Source: Hexactinellida sp. DTS-2022 (taxonomy: Eukaryota > Porifera > Hexactinellida). Taken from it: a stretch of 64,000 nucleotides of DNA. Below, in pieces: positions 10,671 to 21,209 of the stretch (positions are counted from its first letter, which is position 1; each line of letters opens with the position of its first letter). The translations under genes were made by a program, and so were the position numbers. The stretch lies in NCBI GenBank assembly GCA_028753945.1, contig JAPNXP010000002.1:2170001-2234000 (forward strand), read 5' to 3'. Below the pieces are notes generated by a model. The model was not told the DNA's origin. It saw nothing but the letters and a program-made list of their open reading frames with translations, and ran no database searches.

Positions 10671-11163
10671 ACACTAGATCGTGACCATCGTTATATAAGG
10701 CCAATTCACGACTTTAAAAAATTGGTCCAAGGATGAGTTCGAAGTCCATTGTAAATAGAAGGTACTTTTTTATCTCGATTATTAGTAATGGTAGACCTGA
10801 AATATAACTTGTAACTTTATGGTAACATCCGAACTTGATATCAAGGTATACATAGCACCTTTCAAAATTGTAATATGTCATCATTTGATGACGTAATCGT
10901 CAATTTTTTCGCGAATTATCATGTTTTTAAAGCCTGCTGTTAACACTGTTAAACGCTTTATAAATGTTCAACATTGGTACATAGTGATACCCAGACCTAG
11001 TTAAATAAAATATATCGAAATTATAAATGGAATGTTGACACATTCCTCGGTAGTGAGGCAAATGTATATTTCCTAAAATGAGCCCTAACTCCAAAACAAT
11101 AATGTTATGTAAACTAGACTAGTGCTAATCTGTCCGCAATAGGTTACTTCCTATTCATAGATA

Positions 11164-12087
11164 CAGTGGAACCTCTATAAGTGAGGGAGCATGGGACGGG
11201 GAAAATTTCAATTGCCCCCCATTCCCCGGTTATAAAATTCAATTGGAAAAACATTACATATGCTATATTATACAAAATATTCATATAACACACACATTAA
11301 TGCACGTTCTAGTTCTTATTTGTATATTATGACAATTTTGTTAACTGCTGATCTACACTAGGTGATTTCTTGTAAAACATCAGAGTAGATCAATCGAAAA
11401 TATTTTTTTCTGTAGAACTTTAGAGTCGATTTATTGGAAATATTGTATTATTTTATAAGAATCATGTTAGGATTTGTCCATTCCTCCCATTTATGGAGGT
11501 TGTTTTTTGTAGGGCTGAAACGAATATACCGAATATTCGAATATTCGTTCGAAATGATTGAACGAATATTCGTTCGTTTGCAAACGAATATTCGTTACAA
11601 AACGAATATTCGTTTGGACGAATATTAGATTGAAACGGATATTCGTTGACTAATTTTGGACAACAACAAGACTTTTGTATAGCTTAGAGATATCGTAAAT
11701 ATAAATTCCCACTTAAACTAGCTGATTATTAGTTAACTTGTGTATAATACACTTTGTAACTATTATTATACCATTGTAACATTATCAAAAACCTATTTTC
11801 CAATGTATTTTGTCTCTAGAAATTGATTTAATGCTTAGTCATCCAAACGAACGAATATTCGAATATTCGTTCGTTTAGAAAAAGGTTCGTTCGTTACATT
11901 TCGAATATTCGTTTCAGCCCTAGTTTTTTGTATGGAGATAAAAACTCCTTGAAATTTATGGTCCCCCATTCCCCACTTCCCCGCTTATAGAGGTTCATTT
12001 GTATGGATATAAACGAATATGGTAAAAAAATTCCCCACTTATGGAGGTTCCCCATTTATAGAGACCCCACTTATAGAGGTTGCACTG
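11164..12087. mobile_element. Pogo/Tc1-type MITE with a second MITE inside
   Basis: Inverted ends CAGTGGAACCTCTATAAG (left) and CTTATAGAGGTTGCACTG (right, one mismatch), flanked by TA on both sides (11162-11163, 12088-12089). TA duplication and the CAGTGGAACCTC end suggest the pogo/Tigger branch of Tc1-mariner. Comparison with the second repeat copy at 43.9-44.06 kb shows the uninterrupted target. A 413-bp hAT-type MITE (11510-11922) sits inside. Confidence 0.85.
11510..11922. mobile_element. hAT-type MITE, GGGCTGAAACGAATA family, copy 1
   Basis: Starts TAGGGCTGAAACGAATA and ends with its reverse complement TATTCGTTTCAGCCCTA-like sequence, bounded by perfect 8-bp duplications GTTTTTTG (11502-11509 and 11923-11930). 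Subterminal regions are strings of GAATATTCGTTCG. Two more copies lie at 50533-50884 and 63335 onward. Confidence 0.9.
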
Positions 12088-12450
12088 TAGTACATTTTAA
12101 TGCCTAACTTTAATACTTTTTGATTTTATGAGATAATTAACTCGTATTCCGTATATGGTATGAGCTCATAAACTAAAAAATATTAAAGTTAGGCACCAAG
12201 CATTTCTGGACCAGAAAATCTGGCCATACACCCGGCACCTAAATCGAGTCACAATTCACGCACTTTTTCACCTCAACTGATGCCTGGCCGGCACCTAGAT
12301 AAACCCCTGCCCTCGAAGATATTCCAAGGTTTCGCGATTATCATAGTTGCTAACGATATTATAGTTTCTTTTTTCACGTTCAACACTCAATTTCGAACGT
12401 TTCTTTATAGTTCCTCCTTCCCACTTTGCATAAATTGCATCCTGAAGCGA

Positions 12451-13262
12451 TTACTCTTTTTGCAAATAACTTGAGTTTGACAAACTTGGGTGTGGATGAC
12501 CAATACCATGTCTAAATGCATTATACCAGCCTTCTACACTATTTATTGTTCTAGGCATTTGATCCATCACTCTTTGAAGCATGTTACACATTCTTATAGG
12601 AAATAGTGGCTTCCTCCGAGAACTATTTGAGAGTTGTTTTCCAATATAGTTGTCTAGTTCCAATATAGTTAAAATTATTTCGTTACCGTCATTCCAGAAT
12701 GGGGATATTCTTCTATCAAGATACTAAAACAATCAATTACATCGATTTCGGGTTGAAGGCTAGGCAATGCAGCATCTTCAGCTTCAAAGCTAAATCAGCA
12801 TTTTGTTGAAACGCGGTAGCTAATCCACCACTTTGAATTCTCCGGTAAATGTTTTGAGAAAAGTGGAAGAAACATCCATAAACACTGGCAATTAACTTAT
12901 TTTTCCAAAGAATTAATCGCGGCCTTTTCAAATCCAGCATTATAGATGTTGGGTTTAATTCTGGTTCTTGCTGGGGTAGTTTAGAGAGCATCCTTTCTTA
13001 AGTGACTTAAGTCTTAGCCTGAAACAAGGCATACACACAAGCATTGGCGTCGTAACCCGCCCGTGTGCCCGGAAGGGTTGCCCCTATGCTACTAATACTA
13101 TACCCGGAGTTTACCCGGACTTTACCCGGAATTTCCGGGCTGCCCGAAGGATTGACCTTTGCATTTACGACGCCTATGCACACAAGGGAATATAAATTCA
13201 TTTCTTTGTGCATGGATAGTGTAGAGTTGGAAAAATGTTTTGGAACTACTTTAAATGTACCA
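12451..13262 (-). pseudogene. MULE 5 transposase fragment, minus strand
   Basis: Catalytic-core fragment of a more diverged MULE. Reading leftward: WYCDGTFKVVPKHFSN (first Asp, about 13250), a 137-bp MITE insertion, CVYALFQAKT, NPTSIMLD (second Asp block, then a frameshift turning DFEKA into LKRPR), VYGCFFHFSQNIYRRIQ, LALKLKMLHCLAF, and MPRTINSVEGWYNAF (catalytic Glu, about 12540). The FLYWCH domain and the block before DGTF are not found in this orientation. Frame breaks occur near 12740 and 12940. Clearly inactive. Confidence 0.75.
13042..13178. mobile_element. 137-bp MITE inside MULE 5
   Basis: Ends CATTGGCGTCGTAA and TTACGACGCCTATG pair with one mismatch. Perfect 8-bp target duplications CACACAAG lie at 13034-13041 and 13179-13186. 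The interior is rich in CCCGG words. It interrupts the transposase frame between SLVC and VYALFQAKT. Length and CATWGGCG start resemble the 136-bp MITE in P element A, although interiors differ. Confidence 0.9.
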
Positions 13263-13263
13263 T

Positions 13264-13390
13264 CACAGTACCAGTACGTACCGAATTGTCTACGTACCGT
13301 TCTGTCCGTATCACATAGATTTACACTCAATGGCAACACCTTCATATTGTTTGATTCTGGAGAAGGTAATATGGACATTTGCTATGTAGA
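13264..13390 (+). pseudogene. Inverted MULE N-terminal scrap with a MULE-end-like junction
   Basis: The plus strand reads NGNTFILFDSGEGN (about 13328-13370), which matches the LLYDSG block that normally precedes DGTF in these transposases. It lies in the opposite orientation to the neighbouring DGTF fragment. Between them (13272-13312) is GTACCGAATTGTCTACGTACC...CTGTCCGTATC. This resembles the MULE end at 22115-22172 and the GATACGGAC outer motif of MULE 2. The long minus-strand frame running across this junction is probably fortuitous. Confidence 0.5.
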
Positions 13391-13456
13391 TATGGATTGG
13401 ATATGACAAAAAATATAAGATTATAATCTAATTTAGAATAAACCATAACCTACTAC

Positions 13457-15790
13457 CAGGGATGCACAAGAAGATGGGAAATTTTAATTTTTTAATGTTT
13501 TCTATATTGAACTGCTAAGTTCTTTAGGTAGTATTCATTATTCAGCCATGCTAGCCCGTGATTAGTATTAGCTGTAATGGCAACGGTGATTGGATTTTCA
13601 TAATTTAATAGTAATAATAAACACAAACAGTACAATTTCTAATATTATATTCAGTAAATAATACACAATTATTTGCTTTCTTTCCTCTCTCCTCTTTCTC
13701 TCTCTGGCTCTAGCAGTGACACACGACACACTTAACTACATAATAGAAATAAGAATAACAGAGTAATACAATTCATGGTAAATACAAATAAGTAGACACA
13801 TAAATTACATAATTAAGAGAATTTCTTAAATTTACACTTTCTATACTTTTTGAAAGAACCAGAGAGTTATAATTCTTAACTTTGTTTGCAAGAAAGCAAT
13901 TCGCTGCAGTAAAGACGAGCTTCGATAAGATGTTCCAACTAAACACATCACAGTTAATACAAGTAGACTTCCAAATACTTGGATCACGATTATCGCTATC
14001 TTCCAAATACATCACCGTGGGTCAACTGGTATTTTTCTAGAAGGTCCACTTACAAGCTTCGCCATCAGCTCTTTATTATTTTCGATGGCACTAATGGTCT
14101 TCCATATAACCAATATGGAATTTAAAACTGGCTCAGATGGATATTTAAGTCCGCCACGGTCCGTTAGCTGCAGAAGTTTAACTGAGAGTCCAGGTCTAAA
14201 TCTAGAAGAATTTCTTTATCAACTGTTAGCCTATGTAGACAGACATTACACGGTTTTGTTTGATTCAGGTACTGATGGACAGTATAGCCTGCAATAAAGG
14301 CTAATGATTGAAGTAACTGTGAACCACAATCAATTGTTGATAGATCATTAATCGCATCAAGAAATGGCTCCAAATTGAACTCACCATCAGTAGTGGAATC
14401 CGCTATACGGAGAAGAAAATGACTTAACAAATGACTGAATAGATTGGAAGAAAGTGTCTTGTTGGTCAGTAAATATGTTTGATTATGCTAGAAAGTTTAA
14501 GTCGACGCTCGGTTCAAGGATTTTAAGATAGGAGATGTGATAATTAGAACCCGATATCATACTGTATAGAGTCTATAGACCGAAATGGTGTTCCAAGGGA
14601 TCCGTCTGTAGAAAGGAGGACAACACATGCAAAGTCACAAGAGTGAGTCAAATGATTGGTAATTTGTAGTAAGGCAATACAAGCATGTCTAATCCTGGTG
14701 TATGTTTGTTTACTCAGTTTGCCAATTTTTTCTGGTAAAGTTTGCCAAGCATCTAACCAAAACTACAGGAGTCAAAAATAGAAATCGCTCGTCATTAAAA
14801 GTCAAAGGTCTAGAGAAATTATATTTCAAACGTATTCCTTTAAATGGTGTCTTCACGTTGAATAATTTCCAAACAGTAAGAAGGGTATCAACAAACTCCT
14901 GAGTATTATTTCTATATTCTGGATAGTTAGCGCAGATATTGTTTCGTTAACTACTTTCAAAACCAGTTTGACATTTTGACGCTCATTGCTAGACGGAAAA
15001 CATGACTCCATAGTCAAATGAGGAGCTAACTTGGATAAACTTGTTCTTTCTGAATTATATAATTTACATATATCTTCAAAGGATGCACGTAATCACAATA
15101 AAACTAGAGTTGTATTTTAAAGCAAGTTCCTGCAAAACAGATTCAATTTCTCGGATGTCACTAATTGCATCAATGGAAACGGATATCTATTAAAATAGGC
15201 TGAGGTGGATAAATAAGCATTGATTTCAAGGTACAAATCTACTGAAATTTATTTTCAGCCATTTTAGCGAGAACAAACGTTATGTTGCTTTCATTACAGA
15301 ATCACACCAACCAACTATAAGGTAAAGAAATCAAGGTTAACTTATCTTTCAAGTCCTGTGGAGAGTTACCACAAACTTCTCTTTCTCTTGACTCTCGATC
15401 TCAAGCTGAGTTGTAGTGTTTGGTTCATCAATTCTTCCTCTTTTGCATCGTATGAGAAGCGATTCCGTTTGTTAGGTTTGGATGAGTAATACGCTGGGCA
15501 GTGAGGCAGCAAACTTGTGCAGCGCCTTCCTTGAGCTTTGGCTTTCCCCGCGGTACTTCAGTTAAAGTACCATCTCCTCTTGGGTCTTGGAAAGTGTAGT
15601 CTATGTCTTCTTTCTGAAAATGGTTGATACATACATAGACCACTTTCAGGTCACCGATATCCTCGCGACGAAGAGCGCATGTCCAGGCATGATTCAGGGT
15701 TGGTGGATTTTGAGGCATCTTGAACACAGGAACATGGTCATCTGGGTTGTAGTTGCTCTTGCATCCGGGGACAGAACACGAGTTAAGGCA
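13457..15790 (-). pseudogene. P element B: THAP-domain transposase pseudogene
   Basis: Reading leftward, the THAP domain begins NSCSVPGCKSNYNPDDHVP and continues FKMPQNPPTLNHAW and VVYVCINHFQKEDID (C-x4-C then C-x2-H), with no intron. One extra T after ATGCCT (about 15789) throws the start codon out of frame. Later blocks are QTKPCNVCLHRLT and SLAFIAGYTVHQYL (about 14250-14300), DRGGLKYPSEPVL (about 14150) and LVFTAANCFLANKVKNY (about 13900), all typical of the P/THAP9 C-terminal region. The middle is badly decayed. The 3' terminus is probably CAGGGATGCACAA at 13457, because the same end begins copy D at 37667. Closest in the window to copy D (about 90% alike by eye over 13457-14640). Confidence 0.8.
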
Positions 15791-15799
15791 TGAAAAGAA

Positions 15800-16310
15800 G
15801 CTAATATTAATAAAATATCAAAGCGAAATTAAAAGGATGAGATTGTACGTCAATAGAAGAGTTTTGAATGTAATCTGATCAATAGTTGTATATATTACAA
15901 TAATATATTTCTAATTAATGTGGTTGATTATTATTATTATTTTTGAAATTAAATTTTGTGGTTGGATAAATATTACCATCTTCTCCTTCATCCTTGGTCC
16001 ACATTTTTTAGGTTACTGTCAGGCGATATATAGAGTAGGCTATGAATAAACATATCTCTAAAATTTCTTTGTACTTGATACATCCCTTCTTTATTCGATC
16101 TCTTCTGGCCAAGAATGCTTAAGTTGTTTATTTGAGAATTGAAGAGATTATTCAATGGAGAGGTTATTCTTACGAAACTAAAATTAAGTTGATTCCATGT
16201 AAAATCGGTGAGCTACTCCCTTCAAAGATTATAATGGGGTTCGATTGAAATAGCTAAGGATTAGAGTCTTCAATGCATCTTCATTAGCCTTGTTTTAACT
16301 ATTTGTTTTT
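15800..16310. other. Non-coding gap between P element B and MULE 3
   Basis: AT-rich. It should contain the 5' end of P element B and the lost 3' end of MULE 3, but no inverted repeat or coding signature is visible. Confidence 0.4.
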
Positions 16311-16689
16311 GGTTTTTCTCCACTTAAAAACTTGGATTGCTTTACTTCAACTAAGTCTTGTTCTCGTTTGAGTGCAACAATAAATTTCCGAATATTTGGA
16401 TGATGGCAGCTATGGTTGAGTTGTATGAGCGATGCCAAGCTTCTACAGCATTAGTAGTTCGAGGAATACCCTGTGGAACTTGATGGTGATGATTCCACAT
16501 TTTTATCGGGTAAAGTGGTTCCACAAACGTTCCACCTGGAAGCCTGCGTCCCACATAAGTATGCTCAAAGTAGAGAGCAAAATCTTGTGCTTGGGGTATT
16601 GAAAGTTGTGCGATTACTTGTAGAAACAACTCCAAGACATCAAGGGGTGATGCAAAGGCTATACACAGTGGATTGACACGGGAAATAGG

Positions 16690-18290
16690 CTTGATTTTCA
16701 AGTTGTTCAAATCAATTCAAAAATATGTTATTCATAATAAGCACTATCGAAAACATAGAAAGCATGTCAATTGGCAATTTATTCGTATTATAACCACACT
16801 CCCTTAGGCTATAACTTAGTAACGTTGAAATATAAATTAATTTGTCCATATTTGTGGTTAAAATCACTTAGCTAATGTTTCTTATAAATCTATTTTGTAT
16901 TAGGCGCATAGATTCCTAATTTTCATTAATAGAATGAGATGTGTAGTACATCTTCAATAACAGTAATTAGCTAATCTACTTGCTAAAATATTCGTTGGCG
17001 TAACATTTTGACATTCATGAGCTTACTATCATTTCGGACAACATATTCCCTCATTATAAAATGTTGAAACTTGCTGTGGCCAGTCGTGGCCACATAATTT
17101 TAAACTTTTATATTATACATTTATATACAGACTATATAAAAAAATAAATTCCAGCCCCGCGAAAAGGCGCGACGGTGACCATATATTTTGTTAAATAATT
17201 GGCCTTAGATTTCGACATATTCATTAAATGGAATAATATATTTGTTATACACTCCCATTATTGAATATACATCCATTATAATTGATTATTAGAATGAATA
17301 ATAAGCAAGCATTTGAATTCTTAAATACTCACTCATCGATAAGATCTGCTACTGAAGAATTTATAAAACCAATACGAAGTTCCGGATCAAATAATGTAAC
17401 CGGATCAAGTAATATAACCCAGGGCTGTATCAACTCATTTTGAGTTGGTAAAAAAACTCATTTCCTCGGAACCAACTCATTCATTTATATTGTACCAACT
17501 CATTCAACTCATTCATTTGGATGTAACCAACTCATTCAACTCATTCAATTTATCCAGTTTTATGCAACCAACTCATTTCAACTCATTCAACTCATTTTAA
17601 AACTCGTTCAACTCGACTCATTTAATTACACATTCAAATGCATGTAACTCACATGCAATTAACTCATTAAAAAAATTGTATACATATGCGATGCAAACCA
17701 CTGTTGCTAAAAAACTTGCTTCAGCACTATTTTCATGATTTCGAGTATTTTTCGAGTATTGAGATGGGATTTGCATCTCACTATGGGTTGACGCAAATAC
17801 TACTTATGCCACATGGCAGGACAATTATTGTCTATGATATATATTTTAACCAATTTTAGAAATGAGTTGGTTCAAACCAACTCATTTCTAAAATGAGTTG
17901 ATTCAACCAACTCATTTCTAAGATGAGTTGAACTCATTTCAACTCATTCAAGTGAGATTTCAACTCATTCAACTCATTCATTTAGACCACTAGCAACTCA
18001 TTCAACTCATTCAGAAAAATGAGTTGATTTTGCCAACTCAAAATGAGTTGATACAGCCCTGATATAACCAATAATCATGGGTGAACAATAAAATGTTGTT
18101 AACAAACCAAAAATATTATTTTGACTGAATTGTCATTAATTGTCTGGAACCACGTTTAGGAGGCTACATACATCATTTTCAATGATGCCATTCAATTCCC
18201 AGCTATCAATAACCTATATGTCAATAATACTTAATGAATGGCTATCTGCTACTAAAATGCCTATTTCCCCTAAATTGTCATTCTCGCCCA
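16690..18290. mobile_element. Insertion splitting MULE 3
   Basis: About 1.6 kb separates two halves of one transposase core. Near its edges GGGAAATAGGC (16680-16690) and GCCTATTTCCC (18258-18268) form a possible 11-bp inverted end; I see no target duplication. The right 200 bp (18075-18285) repeats at 47865-48070, sharing TTAACAAACCAAA, TGATGCCATTCAATTC and AGCTATCAATAACCTATATG. A hAT-type MITE (17420-18061) sits inside. No coding potential. Exact ends and class are unsettled. Confidence 0.55.
17420..18061. mobile_element. hAT-type MITE made of CAACTCATT repeats
   Basis: Ends CAGGGCTGTATCAACTCA and TGAGTTGATACAGCCCTG are perfect inverted repeats, continuing inward to about 29 bp. Perfect 8-bp duplications ATATAACC flank it (17412-17419, 18062-18069). 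Both subterminal regions are dense in CAACTCATTCAACTCATTC. A related pair of fragments lies at 28750-29210. Confidence 0.9.
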
Positions 18291-19459
18291 CTGTGGGCTA
18301 GAGGCGGATGCGAAGTGCCAGAGCCTCATCTTGAACATAGTCGGCCTGTAGACCAAACTCCTGCTCCTTACACCAAATGTTCTGGGTGTGGTGAAAAAAA
18401 CATCCTTTACTTCTGTAAGTGGCCAAATAGCTTGAAAGCTATTAATGGCAGCCTTTTCGAAATCCATTATCATGTTTGTTGTTGATGCATTCGGGAAAAG
18501 AATCTTGATTTGTTGCCACATCCTTTTGTATGTGGCCTCCATCTTGTTCGGTAATAGAACAAATAGGCTCGGAAGAGATGTCCATCCTCCAGGAGATTTG
18601 GCCCGCCTCGTAGTCCATGGATGCAGTATACCTGCGCGAATAGAGTTGGGGCAGTTTTGAAAGTACCATCGGAGAGCCATATCTGAGAAGTATTTAGCAT
18701 TTCTAGGTTCATTTGGGTTCCAAATATTAGGATTCGCTGTGGATCTGGACCAGAATCGTATAACAGAAAGTCATCACCTTTTTCAGTTAATCTATATTCC
18801 AATGTAATAATTAATTCTTCGAGACTTTCAGGTTGAGCTGGTACATTACTATTACTTTGCCTCACTCGGCGTATCTTCCGCTTAGGACTATCTACCTTAG
18901 GAAGTTTGATTGTAGTTTCTACTGTTGCACTTTGAAGCTCTTCACCAACTATGTGGTGGACATGGTCGTTACTCTCTCTTTCCCTCCTTTTCATCCCAAT
19001 TTTGACTTTCATGCTACGAACATGTCTTATATCAGAATCATGAAGATGTTCATTAGTGCGTTTGATAATTTGTGTGCCTTTGGTGTTTAGTCTTTCCTTT
19101 CAAGATTCTCTCTTTTCGCATTGCCAATGTGTAATATCACCAATGACTCGCTGTTTCCCATATACAAACCCTCCTACAAGCTTATAGCACTCTTTCTTAC
19201 ATTTGGAAGACCGAATCAAAGTAAATTGAGGTTCTGGATTCATAAAGTATAATTTTCATAGAAGTAATGTTTAAGATTATAAATACTAGTAGTACATCAT
19301 GTTTTCTTTTCGACAGCTTGGCCTGGGTACTCTTATCACAATAATTAAGTGCATATACACCAAATATACTTGGGAGTGAGAAATATTAACTAAATAATCA
19401 CCATTGATATATACGAGTTCTCACTAGGTGTCACAAAACACAAATTGATTCGTTGTAAA

Positions 19460-19594
19460 ATTATCAAATGTAACGAAGTGTCCTGTAACGAAGTATCCGT
19501 GTAACGAAGTGTCCTGTAACGAAGTATCCTGTAACGAAATGTCCGTAACGAAATGTCTTTAACGAAATGCCCGTATAACAACTGTCCGTATCCC
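19460..19594. repeat. MULE 3 terminal repeat array
   Basis: Seven or eight imperfect copies of GTAACGAARTRTCC end in CTGTCCGTATCCC at 19594. Read from outside, that is GGGATACGGACAG, matching the outer motif of MULE 2 (GGGATACGGACAAAT). It lies 217 bp from the FLYWCH start codon of MULE 3. The long minus-strand frame across it is an artefact. Confidence 0.75.
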
Positions 19595-19636
19595 ATACAA
19601 ACGTGCATTTATTAACGCTTATTGAAACATTCTCAC

Positions 19637-20940
19637 ATGGAAAACGATGCGTCTCATCAGTTTAAACTCATTAAGTCCAGCCATGGAGGACAAAAGCTAG
19701 CTGAAGGAGGATATATTTACGATAAGCAGAAGATTTATGGGGAAAATACTCACTGGCAGTGCGAGAAAAAAGGAGAGTGTTAAGCTAGATTACACACTAA
19801 AGGAATGACTATCGTGAAGCGTAGTAATTAACACTTTTATGGACCTGATGTGTAATTAATTAGCTGTTTGGTAACAAAGGCAGGGTTAAAAAGGAAGGCA
19901 CAAGAAACCCAAGATACCACCCATCATATTATCGGTCAAGGAATAATAGTACTTACCGAAGCTCAGCAGCTAAGTTACCTAAGTTAGAGAGTCTCAAACG
20001 AACAATACGCCCCAGCGACAATCAACGCCAATTTTCGTCCCCAACCTGCGACCCTCGAAGATCTTCAAATCCCTGATGAGTACCAGCGAACAGACAAATG
20101 AGATTTATTTCTTCTGATTGACTCTGGCCCAGAAACGCGACGTGTTCTAATTTTCGGTAATCATAGGAACACTGAAATGTTAGTGGCTTCTCAATTTTGG
20201 TTAGTGGACGGAACATTTAAAACAGCTCCACCACTCTTTTCACAGGTTTATGCAATCCATTCTCTTCGTGGTGGACCAAATCCCTTGGAAGATGGACACT
20301 TGATACCGATTCTATTTGTCTTGCTCCCTTGTCCCTAATAAGACGGAAGCAATATATATGAGAATGTGGCTACAGATCCAAATCCTTTGTCCGAATGCTC
20401 AACCCACTCACATTTTAATGGATTTTGAGAAGGAAGCCATCAACAGCTTCCAGCCTCTGGCCAAACGCCAATGTAAAGGCTATCTTTTCACCTTACTCAA
20501 AATATTTGGCGAAAGATACAAGCAGAAGGGTTGCAAGGAGATTATAAATCACAAATGAAGACCTAGCTCTAAGAATTCGGTACTTACCAGACTACCAGCA
20601 CTTGCCTTTGTCTCACCTTTGGACGTCAATGACTATTTCGATACTGTTGCTGAACAGCTGCCAATGCCTGCAGCACAAGGAATAATTTTATATTTTGAAC
20701 GTACCTACATCGGGCGTAGACTACCCGGCGGTTTCTATTAAGAATCGATATTTCCAATCGAGATGTGAAACCACCATCACGAGGTACCTCAAGGTTTACC
20801 GAGAACTACTAATGCCGTGGAAGCATGTCATCGCTCATATAATGCAACTATTGGATGTTGCCATCCAAACATATGGCGTTTTATTAACGCACTGAACAGG
20901 AGCAAGGATTTGTTGAGGTAAGACAAGCAAAAAATTTCGC
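19637..20940 (+). pseudogene. MULE 4 transposase pseudogene, plus strand
   Basis: ATG at 19637 opens ENDASHQFKLIKSSHGGQK, GGYIYDKQKIYGEN and THWQCEKKGEC, a clear FLYWCH finger. It then hits TAA where the family has Lys (about 19781). The core follows: LFLLIDSGPETRRVLIFG, WLVDGTFKTAPPLFSQ (first Asp), GGPNPLEDGHL, ILMDFEKEAINSF (second Asp, about 20420), LPALAFVSPLDV, YFERTYIGRRLPGG and LPRTTNAVEACHRSYNA (catalytic Glu, with Trp changed to Cys). Frame breaks near 20330, 20470 and 20570. Its left terminus is missing: MULE 3's outer end lies only about 40 bp upstream, so the two genes sit head to head. Confidence 0.85.
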
Positions 20941-21209
20941 TGGGGAAAAGCCTACTAAACGACGAAAGGATAAAGCCAACTAAGAAGGGCTCAAAGGTCT
21001 AATCTTTGGATATTTTCATAGGTTACCTCTGGAATTTCTACGCGGGGTAGCCCATAGAATTGGACTGTGTGATGCATGAAGAGTTCTTTGAAGTTCAACA
21101 AATTATATTACTACGTCCATTGAAAAATCGTAAATACTCTCTTTATATTAATCAATGTTCTATCACTTTATAATTCAGGCAGATTTATTAAATCAGCAAG
21201 TAATCATGA

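Larger units (their letters stand above)
10671..12190. repeat. Unnamed dispersed repeat, copy 1, split by a MITE
   Basis: From TAGATCGTGACCATCGTTATATAAGG onward (10671-11161), the sequence aligns along its length with 43551-44038. Shared landmarks are TCGTTATATAAGGCC, ACGTAATCG, ATATCGAAATTATAA, CATTCCTCGGT and TAACTTCCTATTCAT-like text. After the inserted MITE (11164-12087) the match resumes with TGCCTAACTTTAAT (about 12100) against 44053. A local inverted repeat (CCTAACTTTAATA and TATTAAAGTTAGG) closes it at about 12101-12191. No coding potential and no clear terminal repeat; class unknown. Confidence 0.75.
16320..19243 (-). pseudogene. MULE 3 transposase pseudogene, split by a 1.6-kb insertion
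   Basis: Reading leftward, ATG at 19243-19241 opens NPEPQFTLIRSS, CYKLVGGFVYGKQRV and THWQCEKRE (a FLYWCH finger). A basic linker follows, then DFLLYDSGPDPQRILIFGT, LSDGTFKTAP (first Asp), LFYYRT-type frame change near 18550, MIMDFEKAAINSF (second Asp) and LALRIR at about 18300. Coding resumes only at 16690 with VNPLCIAFASPLDVLEL, YVGRRLPGGTF, YPIKMWNHHH and TTNAVEAWHRSYNS (catalytic Glu). All three acidic residues survive; the insertion and a frameshift kill it. The right element end at 19460-19594 belongs to this copy. No left end was found. Confidence 0.85.

Noticed and set aside
13007-13378. A single 123-codon minus-strand protein
   Set aside because: The frame passes through a 137-bp MITE and a junction with an inverted fragment, so most of it is not ancestral coding sequence.
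17420-18061. CRISPR-like regularly spaced CAACTCATT repeats
   Set aside because: Eukaryotic context, no unique spacers, and clear transposon ends with target duplications.
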